DNA of 8,573 bases from Cyanobacteria bacterium M_surface_7_m2_040. GTDB lineage: Bacteria; Cyanobacteriota; Cyanobacteriia; PCC-6307; Cyanobiaceae. A model generated the notes under the pieces. That model was not told the origin of the DNA and ran no database searches. It was given only the letters and a program-made list of their open reading frames with translations. Positions 6,506 to 8,573 of the stretch are shown piece after piece (within the stretch, counting starts at the first letter, position 1; each line of letters opens with the position of its first letter). Both the position numbers and the translations under genes were made by a program. The stretch is from contig VGPQ01000041.1 of NCBI GenBank assembly GCA_016882555.1, positions 1-8,573 on the forward strand. Reading direction: 5' to 3'.

Positions 6506-7861
6506 TCAGGGAAGGGTGTCGGGTTGCCGCAGGAAGGGCCGATCCCAGAGACGATCAATGCGCAGCGAGCGGTAGCCGCCCGTCAACGACCGCAGCCCCG
6601 GGAGCACATAGGTGATCGGTGTGCGCCACTCGACGTAGGCGTGGGTGCTGATGGTCAGCCCGTCGCGCACCGGAAACACACCGCTACCCCCCGAGAGGGT
6701 CCAGCGGTAGCCATCGGTGGTGCGCGGGTTGCGCGCCAGTTCCACCTCGGCCCGCATCACCGGACCGTTCTTGGTGAGCTCGCTGGCCAGCTGGGGGTTG
6801 CCGACCGTCGTGGAAATGTCGTCGCTGGTGGCCGGCAGTGTCAGCACCTGGGTGATGCGGCCAACGATGCCGCCAAAGCGGCCGCGCTGATTCCATTGCG
6901 GCACCACTTCCACCTCCAGGCCCAGGGGCAGCCGGCGGGCATCGGCCGGGGCGAAGTAGGCCACCGCCTTCAGCGGTTGATCGCCCACCTGGGGCGCGGC
7001 CGGGCGGCCGATGGTGCCCAGCCGCTGGCCGGTGCCCACGGTCTGGCCGGGGATCACCTGCAGATCGAGCACGGTGCCGTCGCGTTCGGCGGTCACGGTG
7101 CCGTCATAGGCGATCTGGGCTTCGGTGACCTTGATCTGGCGCTTGAGGTCATCGATCTGGTAGCGCCGCTGCAGGGCCTGGGTCTCGATCGTGAGCTTGA
7201 CCTGCTGGTAGTTGGTCAGCAGGTTCTTCTCCTGGGTCTTGGTGTCATCGAGTGACACGCCGGTGCTGGTCAGGTTCTGTTGGGTGGCCACGACGCTGCT
7301 CGAGAGCGGTGCCACCACCTCGCGTTTGGCGAGCCAGTCGAGGTTGCGCAGCTTGCTGGCGTAGGTGCTCTGCAGGCTGCGGTAGCGGTTCGCGTCGTCG
7401 CGCAGCTTGGCCAGGGCCGTGTCGAGGGCGGTTTTTTCAGTGCTCAGGCGCAGCCGGTCGCGCAGGTCGAGTTCGCGGTTGTGGCGCTGGAGCTGGGCCA
7501 GGTTGCCGCGCTGCTGGGCCAGCTGCTTTTCGAGCACCGGCAGATACAGGTGCATCAGCACCTGCCCCTGCCGCACCCGCTCACCCGTGCGCACGTCGAT
7601 GGTCTTGACCTGGCCACCGGAGCGGGCATTGAGCACCCCGGCGTTGTTCGGGTAGATCAGCACCCCCATGCCCATGACTTCGGTGGGCACGGGCCACAGC
7701 AGCGCCCACAGCACGATGGCGCCCCCCATGCCGGCCAGGCTGACGCCCACCTGGTCGTGGTCGCTCAGCCCATCCCAGCGCTGCTGGAGCCGTGTGATCC
7801 ACTCCGGCAGGGGCTTGCGGGCCGCGGAGCCGTTCGAACTGGTGCTTGAGCCTGCGGTCAT
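6506..7861 (-). CDS. HlyD-like periplasmic adaptor of the NHLM/NHLP bacteriocin-secretion type
   Basis: Membrane fusion proteins of this class link an inner-membrane exporter to an outer-membrane channel. The 451-residue product has a short cytoplasmic N-terminus, one membrane helix (about 38-56), a first half lipoyl domain (78-108, SGGQVKTIDVRTGERVRQGQ), a long coiled-coil region (about 109-250), the second half lipoyl domain (252-285, DGTVLDLQVIPGQTVGTGQR), and a beta-barrel region with YFAPADARRLPLGLEVEV (302-319). The later block, LPATSDD (342-348), VGNPQLASEL (353-362), DGYRW (383-387) and the final WRTPITYVLPGL, resembles from memory the NHLM secretion-protein subgroup. I chose ATG 7861 because it lies 5 bp after the stop of the upstream oxidoreductase gene; ATGs at 7897 and 7951 would overlap that gene and add non-conserved-looking residues. 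No ribosome binding site is obvious. No NHLM ABC transporter, peptidase or precursor peptide is in the window. The HlyD class is secure, the subgroup fairly so. Confidence 0.87.
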   Translation of the reverse strand: MTAGSSTSSNGSAARKPLPEWITRLQQRWDGLSDHDQVGVSLAGMGGAIVLWALLWPVPTEVMGMGVLIYPNNAGVLNARSGGQVKTIDVRTGERVRQGQVLMHLYLPVLEKQLAQQRGNLAQLQRHNRELDLRDRLRLSTEKTALDTALAKLRDDANRYRSLQSTYASKLRNLDWLAKREVVAPLSSSVVATQQNLTSTGVSLDDTKTQEKNLLTNYQQVKLTIETQALQRRYQIDDLKRQIKVTEAQIAYDGTVTAERDGTVLDLQVIPGQTVGTGQRLGTIGRPAAPQVGDQPLKAVAYFAPADARRLPLGLEVEVVPQWNQRGRFGGIVGRITQVLTLPATSDDISTTVGNPQLASELTKNGPVMRAEVELARNPRTTDGYRWTLSGGSGVFPVRDGLTISTHAYVEWRTPITYVLPGLRSLTGGYRSLRIDRLWDRPFLRQPDTLP

Positions 7862-7866
7862 GGGCG

Positions 7867-8573
7867 TCAGTTTGCCGCAAGTTGATCGGCCAGGCATCGG
7901 GCCGCAGTCGGGATCTGGGCAAACGCTCCGCTGAAGCCCGCCAGCACCCACAGGCCTCTGCCGCAGGGGCCGACCAGCGGTTCTCCGTCACTGCTGAAAC
8001 TGACCGGGGTCTGGCGGTACCGTCCCGGCGCCGTGGCCAGCGGCGGCCAACGGGCGGCCAGGGCCATGCGCAGCCGCTGCTCCATCACGGCGTCGTCGGG
8101 TGGCAAACCAGCCTCGAGGCCTGGCCGGATCAGACTGATCTGCCCGGCCAGCAGCCGATCGCCGCAGGGCACCAGACCGGCATCCACCACCCAGTCCTCG
8201 TGCTGGAGTTGCGGCGCGCGGCGCTCGAGCCCCAGGCGCGCAAAGCGCTCGGGTAGCTGGGCCAGCCCCGCCCGCCAGCCCAGCCAGGGCCGGGTGACGT
8301 TGGCGCCCAGCTCCAGGACCCCAGCCCAGCTCACCCGCAGGCGCCCATCCAGCTGGGGCGCGAGGGAGCGGCAGCCGGCCCCGCAGGCCAGCACCACCGG
8401 CCCTGCTTCCAGCCAGGGCTGCAGTGCCGCCGGCCCGCTGAGCTGCTGCTGCAGCTGTGGCACGCCGGCCCGCCCCAGGGCTGCGGCCACGCCGCGGGCC
8501 CAGCTCCTGGGGTTCACCTGCCAGGCGGGCAGCGGCAGGCCAGCCTTCCCCAACTGCAGCCAACGCTGCGCCA
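7867..8573 (-). CDS. DAO-type FAD-dependent oxidoreductase, C-terminal part (runs off the right edge)
   Basis: About the last 235 residues are visible, and the frame stays open to the window edge, so the start and the FAD-binding GxGxxG segment lie outside. PVVLACGAGCRSLAPQL is the internal FAD-domain strand with the typical VVLAAGAW-like pattern. Near the end, SSDGEPLVGP, then GLWVLAGFSGAFAQIPTAAR and LADQLAAN, is the C-terminal FAD-contact region of the DAO family (glycine oxidase, D-amino-acid dehydrogenase, sarcosine oxidase). These enzymes oxidise amines or amino acids with FAD; the exact substrate cannot be read from this part. A TTG at 8553 is only an internal leucine codon here. The gene is followed after 5 bp by the HlyD-like gene on the same strand, so the two are probably one operon. 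Full-length family members are usually 360-420 residues. Confidence 0.8.
   Translation of the reverse strand, partial: AQRWLQLGKAGLPLPAWQVNPRSWARGVAAALGRAGVPQLQQQLSGPAALQPWLEAGPVVLACGAGCRSLAPQLDGRLRVSWAGVLELGANVTRPWLGWRAGLAQLPERFARLGLERRAPQLQHEDWVVDAGLVPCGDRLLAGQISLIRPGLEAGLPPDDAVMEQRLRMALAARWPPLATAPGRYRQTPVSFSSDGEPLVGPCGRGLWVLAGFSGAFAQIPTAARCLADQLAAN

Noticed and set aside
6524..7849. Plus-strand open frames (6524-7255, 7280-7849) opposite the adaptor gene
   Set aside because: They are complements of the HlyD-like coding region, with no domain signal of their own.

Overview
The window is GC-rich, gene-dense and laid out as one long rightward operon with leftward genes at both ends. Three perfect GCGATCGC octamers (HIP1, a repeat typical of many cyanobacterial genomes), together with the protein types, suggest a high-GC picocyanobacterium of the Synechococcus/Cyanobium kind. 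That assignment is an inference; no marker gene is present.

Left edge (1-208, minus strand): the first 69 codons of an MgtC/SapB-type inner-membrane protein. It is divergent from the main operon across a 69-bp intergenic region. Centre (278-6264, plus strand): five tightly packed genes in the order FUSC-A1, FUSC-B1, TolC, FUSC-A2, FUSC-B2. Their junctions are two ATGA overlaps (the second uncertain), one 11-bp gap and one TGATG overlap. The FUSC proteins are each half the size of a classic AaeB/fusaric-acid-type exporter. The two B proteins are about half identical by eye over their membrane domain, and the two A proteins share a C-terminal motif. The locus therefore looks like a duplicated split exporter wrapped around an outer-membrane TolC channel. 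A strong 35-nt imperfect hairpin sits at the FUSC-B1/TolC junction and casts doubt on the TolC start.

Right part (6297-8573, minus strand, convergent): from right to left, the C-terminal part of a DAO-type FAD oxidoreductase, an HlyD-like periplasmic adaptor resembling NHLM/NHLP bacteriocin-secretion adaptors, and a 61-residue protein with two hydrophobic segments. A small hairpin lies between the convergent gene sets.

Working model: the four half-size FUSC proteins make one or two inner-membrane pumps (A1+B1 and A2+B2) that share one TolC. No adaptor gene lies inside the operon, so the adaptor could be the convergent HlyD-like protein or one encoded elsewhere. No RNA genes, CRISPR arrays, insertion sequences or prophage genes were seen.
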